Shown here: positions 1-9,996 of the stretch, in pieces | How the letters are laid out: each line of letters starts with the position of its first letter | How positions within the stretch are numbered: the first letter of the stretch is position 1 | Assembly (NCBI GenBank): GCA_026225945.1 | Contig: JAMJFZ010003624.1 | Location: forward strand, 8,355,001 to 8,419,000 | DNA from: Cricetomys ansorgei | Lineage: Eukaryota; Chordata; Mammalia; Rodentia; Nesomyidae | DNA: 64,000 bases | Direction of reading: 5' to 3' | Translations under genes and position numbers: made by a program | The notes under the pieces: model-generated | Told to the model about the DNA's origin: nothing | Database searches by the model: none | The model's input: the letters and a program-made list of their open reading frames with translations, nothing else

Positions 1-170
1 ATATTTATATTTATGCTAAAGATTTCTGGGAAATTGTAAGTAAAATACCTTCTGTCTGTAAATTGCTCATTTAGCATGACACTCATCAAGCATCACTTAA
101 ATAAATACTTACTGTAGGCAAGTCAGAAGTGCTTTATTACTTGCCTTTAAAATATTTAATTAGGAAATGA
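1..170. other. AT-rich unique sequence
   Basis: No gene or recognised repeat is visible. The stretch is AT-rich and ends where a B3 SINE begins. Confidence 0.4.
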
Positions 171-444
171 GGGGCCGGGAAAATGGCTCAGCTGGTAAAG
201 CCCTGCCAGGCAAGCCTGAGAACCCCTAGACTTTGGATACCCAGAACTCACATAAAAGCTTGGTGGGTGTGGTGGCTGCCTGTAACCCCAGAACTAAGAG
301 GGCAGTGATGGGGTCCCAGAGACACACTTGCTGTCTAGTCTCACTGTAATCAGTGAGTTCGACGTTCAAGAACAGTCCCTGTCATGGTAAAGTGGGAAGA
401 GATGTCAACTTTGAGCACCCTCCTTCAGGGCATATATACACCTA
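171..444 (+). repeat. B3 SINE, 5' part
   Basis: The tRNA-derived head (ggggccgggaaaatggctca), the 'cccagaactcacataaaagc' segment and the later 'ccctgtcatggtaaagtggg' segment follow the rodent B3 layout. An ERVL-type LTR interrupts it at about 445, and a probable tail resumes at 851. The copy is well diverged. Confidence 0.7.
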
Positions 445-850
445 TGGTGCTGGCTAGTTTTATGTCAACTTGATGCAAGCTAGAGTCACCTGAGTGGAGG
501 GAGCCTCAATTGAGAAAATGCCTCCATAAGATCAGGCTGTAGGCAAGCCTGTAGGGCATTTTCTTAGTGATTGATGTGGGAGAGCCCAGCCCATTGTGGG
601 TGGTGCCATCCCTGGGCTGGTGGTCCTGGGTTCTATAAGATAGCAGACTGAACAAGCCATAAGAGCAAGTCAGTAAGCTGCACTCCTCCATGGCCTCTGT
701 ATCAGCCCCTGTCTCCAGTTCCTGCCCAGTCTGAGTTTCTGCCTCGGCTTCCTTCAATGGACTGTGATTCAGGATATGTAAACCAAATAAACCCTGTCCT
801 CCCCAAGATCATAGTGTTTTGTCACAGCAATAGAAACTCTAACTAAGACA
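445..850 (+). mobile_element. Solo LTR, ERVL-type (rodent)
   Basis: It runs from tggtgctggctagttttatg to ctctaactaagaca, giving the TG...CA ends of an LTR. It carries the internal landmarks of this rodent family: cctgggctggtggtcctggg, a ttctataagat TATA-like box and a ccaaataaacc polyadenylation signal near the 3' end. No internal retroviral sequence flanks it, so it is a solo LTR. Related copies lie at 8026-8432 and 58746-59300. The ERVL assignment is from memory of the family; the exact subfamily is not resolved. Confidence 0.75.
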
Positions 851-909
851 CTTGCAAATACACATATGTGCACATACACCACTACCCGAGAACACAACAC
901 AACTCACAG
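851..909 (+). repeat. Probable B3 tail after LTR insertion
   Basis: CA-rich sequence resembling the 3' tail of a B3 element resumes directly after the LTR. The LTR therefore probably inserted into the B3 at 171-444. No clear 5-bp target duplication survives. Confidence 0.4.
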
Positions 910-1897
910 TATGAGTGGTGTTTATGACTCTGGGGCTGGGAAAAGAGCTGTTAGAATAAACTTTCTGAAGACCTAGATAGACCTTATGCCTTCAAGAGTT
1001 GCCATTGCTGCTTTTAATCAGTGGAATAACTTTTCAAGTGGGATTGTCCCATTGTATACTAGCTAACTTAAACAGAACATGTATACAGTATATGGAGTTG
1101 CATATGGATTCTGTTGTATATGGGTTTCATATACAACAGTATACAGTTGTATATGGATTCTGAAGGTGATAATTATGTCAACTCACTAAATGGTGCTGTC
1201 CTTGAGATTTTTAAAAACTGCTTAGATACAAAGGAGGAGATGTCAAAAGGAAGCCACAAAGCAGTTTGGGGCCACCTATTAAATGATGCGCCTGCCTCCT
1301 CTTCCTTCCCAGTCTCTTTTCCCCCACCCACATTTATATCTAATGTATTCATTTAAACTCAGGTAGATGGAGGTTTGACTAAAGGAGACACCTGACTGTT
1401 GTGGAAGTTTCTTTTTAGTTGTGCTTAAAATAATTTGTTTTTGTGCACTGTTGGGAAAAGAATGCATAGGTCTTGACCTTTTGTATTGTCTGCAGGTTTT
1501 GGATTTCTGAGGGGGGGGATGTCTGATTACTAATGATCTGCACCTGAGAGGAGTGCTGAATCAATAAAACACCTGATCTCAGATGCTTGGGGTTCCACTG
1601 TGAGTATGACACTGGCCATGATGGTGGTTCCGTCTGCTGAGGCCTGGAAGGGTTTACACCTATGACAACCCCTCCTTGCTGATCCTCCACAGCAGTGTAC
1701 TACTACACCTGACCTTGGTCATTCCTTCATAACCTTCATTTTTCCATTGCTTTACATTTTTCTCTTTTGGCAGAAGGCTGACTCCAAAGGCTCTCATGTG
1801 GGAGTCAGCTGCACATATTTACTGGCTCTTTTCTCTATCTTTATTTTATTTTATTTTTACCCCTGAGTCCTTACAATTTATTAAAATTATCCAGGTA
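910..1897. other. Unique non-coding sequence
   Basis: No convincing exon or interspersed repeat was recognised. Short open frames at 1114-1356 (+) and 1415-1690 (-) have no recognisable domain. A small perfect hairpin lies at 1111-1139 and is listed separately. Confidence 0.4.
1111..1139. repeat. Perfect 12-bp inverted repeat (hairpin)
   Basis: ctgttgtatatg (1111-1122) and catatacaacag (1128-1139) are exact reverse complements around a 5-base loop. A direct duplication of the flank (ttg[c/t]atatggattctg) occurs on both sides. Confidence 0.85.
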
Positions 1898-2036
1898 GAT
1901 TAGAGATGGCTCAGTTAGAAAAGTACTTGCTGTGCCCGTATATCTGAACCCGAGTTCAGCTCCCCAACACCCACATAGAAGCTGGCCGCAGCAGCATGTG
2001 CTTGTAACCCCAGGGCTCACAGTTAGTTGATCTCCA
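1898..2036 (+). repeat. B3/B2-type SINE fragment
   Basis: 'agagatggctcagttagaaa' followed by 'cgagttcagctccccaacac' and 'cccacatagaagctgg' matches the tRNA-like head and body of a B3 SINE. The tail is missing or too diverged to see. Confidence 0.6.
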
Positions 2037-2319
2037 CGTTTTGACTAGTTGTAGCTTTCTGTAAGATCTCCACCTACTGCAAAAAAGGAGCTCCTTTGAT
2101 GGGGGAGGACTCTGCTTATGTGTGGACATGAGGATAGCTATCTAATGCAGTTAAAGGTGGTGTCGGTTTGGGAAAGTGGCACTAGATGTTCTCCTCTAGG
2201 TTCCATTAGCTGCAGGAGGTCGGGTAAATTTAGAGTGCCAGGCATGAATTCTCTACTACTGAATGGGCCTTAAGTCCAATTACAAGACTGTTAGTTACCA
2301 CCAGGCTGTAAATGCCACT

Positions 2320-3115
2320 TTTGTACCTTCCAGAATCTCTTGCCATCCTGGTCACTGCTGTGGTTTATTGGTGCTACATCCGGTTAGGACTGCTGGCTGA
2401 TTTCATAATTTCATTTTTACTTACCGCTGAATACTTCATCCTATATAGCTACCACATTTTCAGTTCCCATCCATCTGTAACAGATGGGTACCCAGGTTGA
2501 TTTTATTTCATTTTTGCTCCTGTTAATAGAACAGCAATAAATACAGCTGTGCGGGTATCTCTGGGGTAGGGTACAGAGCCTTTGTGTATGCACCCAGGAG
2601 TAGTAGAGCTGGGTCCTATAGTAGTTCTATTTTTAGGTTTTTGAGAAACTTCCACAGTGGTTTCTATGTAGGCTGCACCATCTCGCGCTCACACTAGCGT
2701 TAATAAATGTTGCCTTTCCCCCAGACCATCACCAGCATTTGCTGTCATTCGTTTTCTTGATGAATGCCATTCTGACTGGGGTGAGATGGATTCTCAAATT
2801 ATTCTCAATGTGCATTTCCCTAATGTCTAAAGATGTTGAAATATTTATTGGTCATTTGCATTTCCTTTTTGAAGACTTGCCTCTTTGGTTCTTTAGCTCA
2901 TTAATTGATGGGAAATTTTGGTTTTGTTTTTTGTTTTTTTTTTTTTGGTGTGTGTGTTTAACTAATATTAACTTCTTGTCTCAAGTATAGCTGGCAAAGA
3001 TTTTTTTCTCCCATTCTGTAGGCCGTCTTTTCAGTCTGCTGATAGTTCCTCTGGGGTGTTGAATTCTTTATATTTTGTGTGATCCCATTTCTCAGTTCTT
3101 AGGGTTAGCAAGTTT
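2320..3115 (-). mobile_element. L1 fragment, ORF2 3' region, antisense
   Basis: Read on the plus strand it follows the antisense of L1 ORF2 C-terminal coding sequence in the expected order: taccacattttc, ggtatctctggggtaggg, gctgcaccatctcg, cattctgactggggtgagat, catttccctaatg, then atagctggcaaagat...tctcccattctgtaggc. The coding frame is broken by stops and an expanded T tract near 2930-2946. It is a dead fragment. The 2320 boundary is approximate. Confidence 0.8.
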
Positions 3116-3714
3116 ATATTTAGAGCCTCTTATTCTGGCAGATTGTGAGAGCTCGCTTCTAGGCAAAGCTCTCCTCTCTTTTCTACAGGGCTCACATTGT
3201 GCCAAGGCATTAGAACAGAGCGGGCATCTGATCTGGATCCATTTATGTCTCCCTTTCTCCTCCCAGTGTGGCCAGGACAGTGAGCCAAGGAGAGAGGCTA
3301 CTAGGGAAATCTTCAAAGATGAAAGTATCCGTCCCCCTCTGTCACTCACAGGTTGCCTGGCAGTGTTGGAGAAAGCACAGATGTCCATGGTGTTCCTTCC
3401 CCTGACAGCCCCCTCTTCCTCACACAGCTGGCCCCTACTCTCAGTTTCACAACTCACTATGTAGTCAAAATTACGTGAGGGATGAGGAGCGGTAGGACTG
3501 AGGACCCAGGAGGCAGTGGGGAATGGAAATGAGGGGAGGGAAGAAGAGGAAAGGAAGGAAAGCCCCAGCAGCTAGTAGAAAGGAGGAATGTGTGAGCTGG
3601 AGGGGCTAATGGGCAGACTCGCTGGCCACTCCTAGCAAGGGATCTCCTGGTTTTCAATTGGAAGTCAGAAAAAAAGGAGGAACTCAAGATAATGCAAAGA
3701 ATTCCTTCTTTCAC
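3116..3714. other. Unique non-coding sequence
   Basis: No repeat was recognised. Two overlapping open frames (3075-3464 + and 3092-3457 -) share the same DNA and show no domain, so neither is called. The part after 3480 is purine-rich. Confidence 0.35.
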
Positions 3715-3895
3715 TGTATATATAATATATATTATATAACACATAAATTATGTATTTACTATGGTAATACGTAATACTAATGTATATAGTAATATACTAT
3801 ATATATTTATAGTCTGTAAATATTCTGAATACTTAAAATATTCTCCACAATATATTCTCATATACATAAATATATAACGTATAATTTTTATTTTG
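3715..3895. repeat. AT-rich low-complexity (TA/ATAT)n
   Basis: Dense alternation of tata/atat words, decayed from a TA-type microsatellite. Confidence 0.7.
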
Positions 3896-3933
3896 AGCCC
3901 TCCTGTACAACAATCATATGTATGACTTTATTT

Positions 3934-3972
3934 CATCTATCTATCTGTCATTTTTATCTATCATATATCTAT
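3934..3972. repeat. Decayed (ATCT)n microsatellite
   Basis: Repeated atct/tatc words interrupted by a short T run. Confidence 0.6.
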
Positions 3973-4010
3973 TTCTTTCACAGAAATAACAGTCAAAAAT
4001 CAAAATGCAA

Positions 4011-4175
4011 GTTGAGCGTGGTGGTGTGAGCCTTTAATTCCAGTACTTGGGAGGCAGTAGCAGGTGGATCTCCGTGAATTGGAGGTTAGCTTGGTTTACA
4101 TATTGACTTCCAGGACAGCCAGGGCTACACAGTGAGACCTTATCTCAAAAAACATCCTCTCAAACCAAATAAAAC
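4011..4175 (+). mobile_element. B1 SINE with perfect 15-bp TSD
   Basis: A 7SL-derived B1: 'gagcgtggtggtgtgagcct', 'gcctttaattccag', 'ggacagccagggctacacag', then an A-rich tail. The 15-mer aaaatcaaaatgcaa occurs at 3996-4010 and again at 4176-4190, an exact target-site duplication marking an L1-driven insertion. The body is diverged but the duplication is intact. Confidence 0.92.
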
Positions 4176-4190
4176 AAAATCAAAATGCAA

Positions 4191-5514
4191 ATAACAGGTT
4201 TTAGTTTATACCAATGAATTTTTACTACAACATATAGTTTGGAAGAACAGGGAAAGATGGTTTCTTTGGCCCAAGTGTACTTGAACAACCGTGCTTTGAT
4301 TTCTTCTGGAAGAAAAGTCTGCTGCCCATTCTGACCATTCCTTGGAACATGCAGCAGGCAGCGCGGCCAGGTCTTGACAGCGCGGACATCACTGCAGCCT
4401 GCTTTCTGCACGTAACACACGCCGCCGTTTATTCCTTAAGCTGGTGTTTTGTGCTGTTATTTTTCTTTCCCATCTGATTCACTCTGAGTCATAGGGAGAC
4501 ATTCTCACTGTGGTGGGTGCACTGCAGAGAGGCCTGGCTCCCTTGTTCCACACCATTAAATTCTTGCCTGCGTCTTTTGATCAGAAATGGTTTGGCGAAG
4601 TCACAGCACAGGAAAAAACGGAGCCCGAGGGCTCTGCCTGGGAGGATTCGGGCTAGGGAGAATGGAATAAATGAGGTTTCTGCTTTGTTTTCACAGGAAA
4701 AAAATAGACTAATATGCTTGATAAACAGCTAAATCTCTCTTTCTGTCACGATTCTTAAGCAACCAAGGAGCAATCCAACAACGACATTGTCTGAGGATGA
4801 AAGATTTCATCAGAGTGTGCCAGGTTCCCAGGAAGGCACCAAGGACTGGTTGGGATCACTGTAGTGCAAAAAAGCATCACCGAATTTCAAATATCCTTTG
4901 TCATCATAACTCTCCCCCAGAATCCATTAGCTTATTGTCCCTGGGCTGCAATCCTGGTCAAACCGAAAGGATGCGATTCCTCCCAGGATGTGGGAGGTTT
5001 CTGTTCATTAAGAGCTCTCTGATGCTGAGCGTAGCTTGAAAAATTTAATTTGAACAAAAGTGGTCCAGTACTCAATAAGAATCCCTGCCAGGCAGATAGG
5101 ACAAGGGCAGTCTGCCCCCCACCAAGGGTATCAAAATCCAGAATAGGATAAAAAGTGGTATGTTTTTCTCGTTCTTCTCAAACTCAAGTATGGTACATTT
5201 AGAACATAGATTCAATGGGTCACAAACTCACTTTTTGACATCTCTTTTGCCTCAAAACATTAAAATTCAGTTGATTTGCTACAGTGGTAATAATTCCACT
5301 CACAGAGGACAAGAACTGTAACATTAGTAAGATGACAGAGAAACGCAATTTGTTCCATTAGTGGCCAATGATGGGGACCAAATATGTTAGTGATTTAGAA
5401 TCCATTCTGTGTCTTTATATGTGTGCTTTGTATTAAGAAATGCACAGAGACACAGAAGCTTTTTTTTTCATTGGTGTAAATGATTTTACTTGAGCATCTT
5501 TCTATAGTTGTGAG

Positions 5515-5516
<2 letters not shown>
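4191..5516. other. Unique non-coding sequence
   Basis: No recognised repeat or exon. Open frames at 4160-4420 (-), 4517-4732 (+) and 4797-5039 (+) are short and have no recognisable domain. Confidence 0.35.

Positions 5517-5556
<40 letters not shown>
5517..5556. repeat. (CA)20 microsatellite
   Basis: About 40 bp of uninterrupted CA dinucleotides. Confidence 0.95.
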
Positions 5557-5558
<2 letters not shown>

Positions 5559-6004
5559 TATTTGCCTGGCTTAACTGTGCAGCCTGCAGTAAAATCCATC
5601 TTCCCTGCTTCTGAATTCAGCTCACGTAGCCTTCTCATAGGCTCCAAGAAGGTTCAAGCTGTTCTGAAATAGTCATGAACCATTACATTTTGTTCCTTGT
5701 GGCTTTTGTTCCCAGTCACATGTGACACTATGAAATTGTGAAAGGAAATTTAAAACAGATACTGGCCTTGTCCAGGGTGAGGTTAAGTTTTACCTGTTCA
5801 AAACATCCCCAGAGATGCCATCAGAATGTAGCAAATGATCCAGGGCAAAGACAATATTTCAAAATGGATACATTAAATTAGCATTAGCATTAAATTAGGA
5901 TATATTATATTAGTATATATTAAACTAGTAATTTATATACTACCAATAATAAGTTTTGGTAGTATATAAAGAAGTAGCTTAGAAGAAAAATGTTCCTGAA
6001 GATA
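5557..6004. other. Unique sequence with an AT-rich block
   Basis: Nothing coding was seen. At 5871-5965 there are repeated attagcatta/tatatta words. Confidence 0.4.
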
Positions 6005-6085
6005 CTGGGTTGGAGACTGGGATCTGGAGAGGCAAATGACTTGCTTGAGGTCATGCAGCTGTTAAGAAAAGTCTGGGTGAACATG
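6005..6085 (+). repeat. MIR fragment
   Basis: 'gacttgcttgaggtcatgca' with gctgttaag...tctgggtga fits the MIR core (acttgcccaaggtcacacag in the consensus). Confidence 0.6.
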
Positions 6086-6261
6086 CAGGTGAATCCATCT
6101 CCACCTTTAGCACATTACATAATGCATCTGGGTTCTTGCTCTTCCATCCCAGCCCTCACCCCCCACCCCTGCCTCTGGGCTTCTATGAGGGGTTATGTTG
6201 ATAGTGTTACCTGACTTACAAACATCCACCTTAATTGTGAGTAGCCCTAGTTCCTTAGGTG

Positions 6262-6424
6262 AGGGATTCTGGACTGCAGAAAATGGAGAAAAGGAACTAT
6301 TTGCAAATTAGATCCATCCCACTCTGTCTCCTGTTGAGAGATGTGACAAACCGCTTCAAGGTCCTGATGCCTTGACTTCCCCAATATGGACTGTGAGTTA
6401 AAATAAACATTTCATCTCTTAAAA
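6262..6424 (+). mobile_element. 3' part of an ERVL-type LTR
   Basis: 'gcttcaaggtcctgatgcct', 'tgacttccccaatatggact' and 'tgtgagttaaaataaacatt' match the polyadenylation-signal end of the same LTR family as 11258-11721. The 5' part is lost. Confidence 0.6.
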
Positions 6425-6499
6425 AACAGATACTGGCTTGGTTTGCATGGGGAAATAGAAAACTCAAGCAGGTAATTTAAGGCCTATAGGAAGTAGTCA

Positions 6500-6580
6500 G
6501 GGGTAAGGACGGGAGGTGAATTGATTGAAATATATTGTGTGAAATTCTCAAAGAATTAATCAAAATACACTGAAAATGAA
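6500..6580 (+). mobile_element. L1 3' terminus fragment
   Basis: 'gaaatatattgtgtgaaatt' followed by ctcaaagaattaat matches the very 3' end of rodent L1 elements on the plus strand. No poly(A) tail remains. Confidence 0.6.
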
Positions 6581-6880
6581 AAAAGTCACCACTGTTTCAG
6601 ATTTAGTTGATTAATTGAAGGCATATTAATAATACAGACATTAATTAACCATGTTTTGGTTTTTTCAATCTATTCTGAATATATTACATTAAATAACATG
6701 TCTCAAAGTAAAAGATTAATAGGTATGATTAACATTTGACCAATCCTGGATTTTTAAAAAATATACTTCTCCCAATGATGGGTAACAGATCTATTTTGTT
6801 ACAGAAATGATGCAAAATAATTAGTTAAATTAGTTAAATGTTTTCATGCATAAACTTTGAACATATTTCTTTTTATTATT
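6581..6880. other. AT-rich unique sequence
   Basis: Nothing recognised. It contains short duplicated words (aattagttaaattagttaaa at about 6819). Confidence 0.35.
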
Positions 6881-6999
6881 TTGTTTTTTTTTCAAGACAG
6901 GGTCTTACTATTTAGCTTTGGTTGCCTTGGAACTCACCAGATCTGCCTGCTTCTGCCTCCCAAGTGCTGGGATTAAAAGTGTGTGCCACCACACCTAGT
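6881..6999 (-). mobile_element. B1 SINE, internally deleted, antisense
   Basis: T-rich tail, then 'caagacagggtcttactatt', 'ctgcttctgcctcccaagtg' and 'ctgggattaaaagtgtgtgc' read as antisense B1. The 'accaggctggcctcgaact' block is missing, so the copy is shortened. Confidence 0.8.
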
Positions 7000-7016
7000 T
7001 TTTATTATTTTATTTC

Positions 7017-7129
7017 ATTTTTTGAGACAGGGTCTTATTGTGGAGTCTAATCTGTCACGATCTCATGGTTATCTGTCTCTTACTCTTGAGTGATGAGGTT
7101 AAAGGTGTATGCCGCCACACTGGGCTAGT
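7017..7129 (-). mobile_element. Diverged B1-like SINE, antisense
   Basis: 'ttgagacagggtcttattgt' and later gttaaaggtgtatgccgcca outline an old antisense B1 monomer next to the preceding copy. Confidence 0.6.
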
Positions 7130-7144
7130 TTTCTATTACTTTAA

Positions 7145-7146
<2 letters not shown>

Positions 7147-7185
<39 letters not shown>

Positions 7186-7197
7186 GTGTGTGTGTGT
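7147..7197. repeat. (TG)n microsatellite
   Basis: About 51 bp of TG repeats with one CG interruption. It adjoins the antisense SINE at 7200. Confidence 0.95.
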
Positions 7198-7199
7198 CA

Positions 7200-7363
7200 G
7201 GAGTATGTGCACGTGAGTGCATGTGTGGGGGCCATAGCATTGGACCCCAGAATCTGAAGGTACAGGCAGATGTGAACTGCTCAACGTGGGTGCTGGGAAT
7301 TGAACTAGGGTCCTCTGCAAGGGCAGTGTGTGTTCTTAACCACTGAACCATCTATCCAGCCCC
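7200..7363 (-). mobile_element. B2-type SINE, antisense
   Basis: 'gtgggtgctgggaattgaac', 'tagggtcctctgcaagggca' and 'cactgaaccatctatccagc' are the antisense of the tRNA-derived B2 head. The adjacent TG tract corresponds to the CA-rich tail. Confidence 0.85.
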
Positions 7364-8025
7364 AGACATAAGAATCTTTTACATGAAAATATTCTATGGG
7401 AAAGCGAGGTCAAATATAATTTCAAGGAGAGATTGGTATGAGGTAAAAGGTTAGGGATGGACTTATTTATGATGTGCTCTTTAAATGAGTGGTGTTGGAT
7501 ATCACTAGCTCTAGTATTTGGATGCTTCTTGTTCATATTGTTACATTTCCTTAAACTGTTAATAGTTCAGAAATCCAATTATTTATAATTACTTGGATTA
7601 AGAGGAGGGAATTTAAATGCGACTTGGTATTATGGGTGCATAGTTTCCCATCATTATCTTAGAGGGACAAAGAAGCAAAATCTTGGAAATACCTAAGGCC
7701 TGGAAGCACTGAGTGACCCAGTGTGTTTGCTTCTCCAGTCTTACTTGGTACTCACCTCTCATTTGCTGTCCACTTTTGAGATTCACTGATCCTTTTCCAT
7801 TTTTTGACTATTCTTTGCTGCTCCCTGCCTATCCCATTCTATCTGCTCAAACGACGTGCCTCTGCCCCTAATATAAGCTTAATCCCTCTTCTCCTGATGA
7901 TGACTATTTGGCTTTCTGAACCATAACTGAGTCTTAGAGATGAGCTCTTTAAGCCATTTACTAAGCTAGATTCCCTTATCCCCCATCACAATAATGCTGT
8001 GACGATTAGTTGGTTGTTTAGTTAG
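7364..8025. other. Unique non-coding sequence
   Basis: No recognised repeat or exon. Confidence 0.35.
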
Positions 8026-8432
8026 TGTGCTGGCTAGTCTTAAGTCAACTTGACACAAGCTAGAGTTATCTGAAAGGAGGGAACCTGGATTGAGGGAATG
8101 CCTTCATAAGATCCAGCTGTAAGGCATTTTCTTAATTAGTAATTGATATGGGAGGGCTCACCCCATCGTTGGTGGTGCCATCCATGGGCTGGTGGTTTTG
8201 AGTTCTATAAGAAAAAGGCTGAGCAAGCCTTCAATATCAAGCCAGTAAGCTACACCTCTTCATGGCTTCTTCATCAGCTCCTGCCTCCAGGTTCCTGCCC
8301 TGTTTGAGTGTTTGCCTGAACTTCCTCTGATGATGAGCAGTGTATGGAAGTGTAAACCAAATAAACCCTTTGCTCCCTTACTTTTTGATCATGGTTTTTC
8401 ATTGCAGCAATAGATTAACCCTAACTAAGACA
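8026..8432 (+). mobile_element. Solo LTR, ERVL-type (rodent)
   Basis: Same family as 445-850. It starts tgtgctggctagtcttaagt, has the 'catgggctggtggtt' and 'gttctataagaaa' landmarks and the 'aaccaaataaacccttt' signal, and ends ccctaactaagaca. Flanks gttag and gttta agree at 4 of 5 positions, compatible with a decayed 5-bp target duplication. Confidence 0.8.
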
Positions 8433-8630
8433 GTTTATTTTATATTATTTATTTATTTATTTAGTTTTTAGTTTGTTTTTCCAGACAGGGTTTCTCTTTT
8501 GTAACCCTGGCTGTCCTGGAACTCACTCTAGACCAGGCTGTCCTCAAACTCACCAAGATCCACCTGCCTCTGCCTCCGGAGTGCTGGGATTAAAGGCTTG
8601 GGCCACCACCACCTGATGACAGTTTATTTT
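8429..8630 (-). mobile_element. B1 SINE with perfect 13-bp TSD, antisense
   Basis: The B1 body and T-rich tail (8442-8617) lie between two exact copies of gacagtttatttt at 8429-8441 and 8618-8630. Internal landmarks are ccagacagggtttctctttt, ctggctgtcctggaactcac and 'gtgctgggattaaaggc'. The left duplication overlaps the last bases of the LTR, so the B1 inserted after the LTR was in place. Confidence 0.93.
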
Positions 8631-8760
8631 TGGTCATATATTTTGTATTAGTTTATGAGAGTTTTGTACAATGTGTTTTGATCATATTTATCTCCCATCA
8701 CCCAAATTTTCCTAGCTCTACCCTTCTTCTCTACCTATCCAACTTTCTTTTCTTTTTCTT
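8631..8760 (-). mobile_element. L1 3' UTR, antisense, segment 1
   Basis: 'acaatgtgttttgatcatat' and 'ttcctagctctacccttctt' match the antisense of an older rodent L1 3' UTR. The sequence resumes at about 9366, so the element is split by an insert at 8761-9365. Confidence 0.75.
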
Positions 8761-8819
8761 AAAAAAAAAAAAAAAGAAAGAAATCCTGCTTGCACTATGT
8801 TTGGGTGTCTGTCAGATCC

Positions 8820-9070
8820 CTTGGTGCCTTTAGTAGGTCCTGGTGCCTACAGAGGGGGCTCTGGTGCCTGTGGAATGTCTCAGTACCTGTGGGAGGCACT
8901 GATGCATGTGGGAAGTCCTGGTGACTGCTGGATAATCGAGTGTCTATGTGAGGTCCTGCTCGCTGAGGGATGACTGGTTGCCCACAGGAGGCCCTGATTC
9001 CTGTGATATGTTGGGGGGCCTGTGGGGTGTCCCTGCGCTTGCAAGATATCAGGGAGTCTGCTCAGTGTCC
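8820..9070. repeat. Degenerate ~19-bp minisatellite
   Basis: Successive units begin ctggtgcct-, ctcagtacct-, ctgatgcat-, ctggtgact-, ctggttgcc-, ctgattcct-. The approximate consensus is ctggtgcctgtgggaggtc, with units of 18-21 bp. About 12 units can be traced; the last ones (after about 9013) are weaker. It lies inside the insert that splits an antisense L1 3' UTR. Confidence 0.75.
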
Positions 9071-9249
9071 AGGTTTGGGTGGTGAGGTCCAACTTCAGGT
9101 TGAACTCTGTCATGCTTCACCTTGGTCTAGTATGGCCCAGGTCAAAATACACAATCAGAGCAGGCTTCTTCTTCCAAAGACCATGCTGAAACAGCCACCC
9201 ATGCTCCTGCCACACAAGCTTGACTTAATTTTCTTTCTTTTTTGAGGGC

Positions 9250-9365
9250 ACAGGGGTGGGACATTAGAACAAGGAGGAATGGGAAGAGGGTGTTATGGAG
9301 ATACATTGTATGAAACTCAAATTATTAATAAAACTATTGTAGAAACAAACAAAAAATCAAGCAAA
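9250..9365 (+). mobile_element. L1 3' terminus with A-rich tail
   Basis: 'gatacattgtatgaaactca' followed by aattattaataaaactatt is the plus-strand L1 3' end. An A-rich tail (aaacaaacaaaaaatcaagc and onward) follows. Orientation is opposite to the L1 3' UTR on both sides, so this is a separate nested insertion. Confidence 0.7.
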
Positions 9366-9996
9366 ACAAAACAATCCTTCAAAACCGATTTGTGCTGCCC
9401 AAATATTATTGGATGTGTGATCTTCCATGGGATCATGGTTGACTTACCAAGTTCTACTATACGCTTAGATAAAACTTGCTTTCTTTCTTCCAGCAGCTAA
9501 CATTTGCCAACAGCTCCACAGCTAGGGGTAAGATTGTATGTTTAGCCCCCTCTCCATTCTGGGATTTGTTCTGGCTTGGGCTTGCTCAAGTTTTGTGTAT
9601 ACTATTGCAACTGCTTTTAGTTCATATGTGCAACCACTCTGCGGTATCTAGAAGATAATGTTGACTTGTAGTCATATAGCACCTCTGGCTCCCTCTTTGG
9701 GGGAGTGTTTATGTATGTTCCTTTTATGGATGAGAACTCTCTCATATTCTCTGCACCTTGACCAGTTGTGGGAATCTGTGTTAGTCACTATCTACCTCGA
9801 ATTGAAGCTTCTCAAATGAGGGTTGAGAGATGCATTCATCTAGTGTACAATGTTAAGTCATTAGGAATCAATTTAATACTGTGTCCATTTAGCAGCACAA
9901 TTTTAGTAGGCTCTCCCTTAAGGCCAATGACCTGTCTAGTCACAAGTTCTTGGTTCAATAATGGTGCCAGATATAAATGTCTCCTTGTAGATTAGG
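9366..9996 (-). mobile_element. L1 3' UTR, antisense, segment 2
   Basis: Follows the antisense of a rodent L1 3' UTR in order: gatttgtgctgcccaaatat, aacatttgccaacagctcca, 'ttgacttgtagtcatatagc', ccagttgtgggaatctgtgt, 'atgagggttgagagatgcat' and 'aatggtgccagatataaatg'. It continues the element begun at 8631. It is non-coding and decayed. Confidence 0.85.

Noticed and set aside
3075..3464. Overlapping 129- and 121-codon frames on opposite strands
   Set aside because: Same DNA open on both strands, no domain, first codons lie in an antisense L1.
7200..7363. tRNA-like A/B box sequence
   Set aside because: Belongs to an antisense B2-type SINE head, not a functional tRNA gene; the same applies to the other B2, B3 and ID copies.
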